A DNA stretch of 16,279 nucleotides from the NCBI GenBank assembly GCA_027438535.1, contig DAIAMA010000006.1:1-16279 (forward strand), in the 5' to 3' direction. Below, piece after piece: positions 15,276 to 16,279 of this stretch. Position 1 is the stretch's first letter. Each line of letters begins with the position of its first letter. Under the pieces are notes generated by a model. That model searched no databases. It was not told the origin of the DNA and saw only the letters and a program-made list of their open reading frames with translations. Made by a program: the position numbers and the translations under genes. Source of the DNA: a bacterium. GTDB taxonomy: Bacteria > Pseudomonadota > Gammaproteobacteria > Burkholderiales > Thiobacteraceae.

Positions 15276-16154
15276 TACCGCCCCTCGGAGCGGCAGGCGC
15301 GTTTTTTCGCGGTTTCGGTCAAGCCACAGACGGTTTTCCCGCGCAATTTGAATAGATCCGCCGCATGGTGAAAACTCTCGGAGTGGCCCGCGAACAGCAA
15401 GCCTTCTTGCGCCATGAGCGGCACGAATTTGGCCAAAATGGCGTATTGCGTCGGCTTGTCGAAATAGATCATGACATTGCGGCAGAAAATCACATCGAAC
15501 GGCCCGCGCATCGGCCAGCTGGTATCAAGCAGATTGATTTGGCGGAATGTCAACATGGATTGCAATTCGGGCCGGACGCGCACATGGTCCGCATGCGCGC
15601 CGCTACCGCGTAGAAAATATTTCTGCAGCAGGCTTTCCGGCAATTTTGCGACGCGCTCCTGCGGATATACGCCCTGGCGCGCCTTGTCGAGCACGTGGGT
15701 GTCGAGATCGGAAGCGAGAATTTTAACGTTGGACGGAATTTGCCCGAATAGCTCCGCCACCGTGATCGCCAGCGAGTAGGGTTCCTCTCCCGTCGATGCG
15801 GCGGAGCACCAAATCGCGAGATTGGCCTTCTTCATGCGCGGCCGCAAATATTCCTGCAACAGCGGAAAGTGGTGCTCCTCCCGGAAAAAAGAAGTGAGGT
15901 TAGTCGTGAGCGAATTGACGAACAGTTCCCACTCGTTCTCATCGCGCGCGCTCGAGCAGCGCCAGATAGTCGTCGAAGCTCCTGAGCCCGGTTGCCCGCA
16001 AACGGCGCGCCAGCCGGCTGTAGGCCATATCTTCTTTTTGCGGCGAGAGTGCGATGCCGGCGTGATCGTAGATGAGCTTTCTGACGCGCTCGAAGTCCTG
16101 AGTGGTGAAGATAAACTCCCGGTCGTCGCGGCTTTTTTCTGTCACTGAAGGCAT
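15275..16154 (-). pseudogene. cheR: Chemotaxis glutamate O-methyltransferase CheR, frameshifted
   Basis: SAM-dependent methyltransferase of chemoreceptors, broken into two frames. The first part (16154-15939, 71 codons, ATG start) encodes the helical N domain (RKLIYDHAGIALSPQKEDMAYSRLARRLR) and stops at TGA right after LLERAR. The sequence then continues in another frame from about 15943 with DENEWELFVNSLTTNLTSFFREEHHF, then the SAM domain ([28 protein letters not shown]), to TAA at 15275. The shift falls in CGCGCGCGC at 15943-15951: adding one CG unit, or removing one base, restores a protein of about 293 residues, the normal CheR size. A TTG-started fragment at 15859 would lack the N domain and the TNLTxFFRE motif. 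It could be a recent lesion, dinucleotide slippage able to revert, or a sequencing error. It sits between a receptor gene and cheD, whose ATG overlaps its stop. Confidence 0.88.
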
Positions 16155-16212
16155 GATTGACTCGACTTAGATTGCGTGAATAAGGCGCTCGCGATGGCCC
16201 GCATTCCGAGGT

Positions 16213-16242
16213 CGCTGCATGCATCGAATCATGCATGCAGCG
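16213..16242. repeat. Perfect inverted repeat between the chemoreceptor gene and cheR
   Basis: The 12-base arms CGCTGCATGCAT (16213-16224) and ATGCATGCAGCG (16231-16242) enclose a 6-base spacer. Each arm contains the palindrome TGCATGCA or ATGCAT. It starts 8 bases after the receptor stop in the minus-strand sense and lies about 59 bases before the cheR ATG. No T run follows on either strand, so it is not a standard rho-independent terminator. It may be an mRNA hairpin that sets the ratio of receptor to adaptation enzymes, or a dimeric regulator site. Confidence 0.75.
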
Positions 16243-16249
16243 CGGCTGC

Positions 16250-16279
16250 TTAAAACTCCGACCATTCGTCGTCGGCATT
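16250..16279 (-). CDS. C-terminal end of a probable methyl-accepting chemotaxis protein (cut by window edge)
   Basis: Only nine codons and a TAA stop are visible, reading NADDEWSEF. This matches the acidic, aromatic tail common at the ends of proteobacterial chemoreceptors: E-W-S-E-F fits the x-aromatic-x-x-aromatic pentapeptide (NWETF in E. coli Tar and Tsr) that tethers CheR and CheB. Placement just before cheR-cheD-cheB supports the reading. The body of the gene lies outside the window, so the identity rests on this short tail and context; CheA or another che protein cannot be excluded. Confidence 0.6.
   Translation of the reverse strand, partial: NADDEWSEF

Noticed and set aside
15275..15859. 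Treating the downstream part of cheR as a separate intact gene starting at TTG 15859
   Set aside because: It would lack the N domain and the conserved TNLTxFFRE segment, which lies in the same frame just upstream; a frameshift explains the data better.
15943..15951. CG run considered as a classic phase-variation repeat
   Set aside because: Only about four units; known phase-variable tracts are usually longer, so this is noted only as a possibility.

Overview
The window reads as ordinary chromosome of a Gram-negative proteobacterium, most likely a betaproteobacterium. Pointers are the gene string tRNA-Leu, tig, clpP, clpX, lon, HU gene, tRNA-Val, tRNA-Asp, ppiD; a cheR-cheD-cheB block behind a chemoreceptor ending in an aromatic docking tail; and hpnC-hpnD-hpnE hopanoid genes. 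Assignment to a group such as Nitrosomonadales is only an inference. Codon use looks even and GC-rich throughout. I see no insertion sequence, integrase, CRISPR array or sharp change in composition.

Layout. (1) 1-1201, plus strand: the 3' part of a PP2C-type Ser/Thr phosphatase gene, then an FHA-domain protein gene; together a signalling pair. (2) 1206-4880, minus strand: a tightly overlapping operon, hpnC > hpnD > hpnE > SDR dehydrogenase. HpnC, HpnD and HpnE make squalene from farnesyl diphosphate for hopanoids. The SDR resembles YciK, but has Phe where the catalytic Tyr normally sits. (3) 4972-11733, plus strand: tRNA-Leu(UAG), then the protein quality-control genes tig, clpP, clpX and lon, with a near-consensus sigma-32 heat-shock promoter in front of lon and a strong terminator after it. 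The HU gene follows behind its own sigma-70 promoter, then tRNA-Val(UAC), tRNA-Asp(GUC) and a terminator. (4) 11763-13685, plus strand: ppiD, a membrane-anchored periplasmic folding factor. (5) 13712-16279, minus strand: the last codons of a chemoreceptor, then cheR, cheD and cheB.

How the genes work together. Trigger factor, ClpXP, Lon and PpiD cover folding at the ribosome, regulated and stress proteolysis, and folding in the periplasm. The che genes set receptor adaptation: CheR methylates, CheB demethylates and deamidates, CheD deamidates. Here cheR carries a frameshift in a short CG repeat. cheD lacks an internal block of about 45-55 residues although its catalytic Thr, Cys and His remain. 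cheB looks intact. Either the adaptation module is decaying or altered in this strain, or the assembly has errors there.

No gene-free stretch exceeds 300 bases. The largest gaps are 10907-11147 (lon terminator and HU promoter) and 8332-8497 (sigma-32 promoter). I did not find a clearly new multi-gene system. The best leads are the damaged cheR/cheD pair, the Tyr-to-Phe SDR coupled to hpnE, and the inverted repeat between the receptor gene and cheR.
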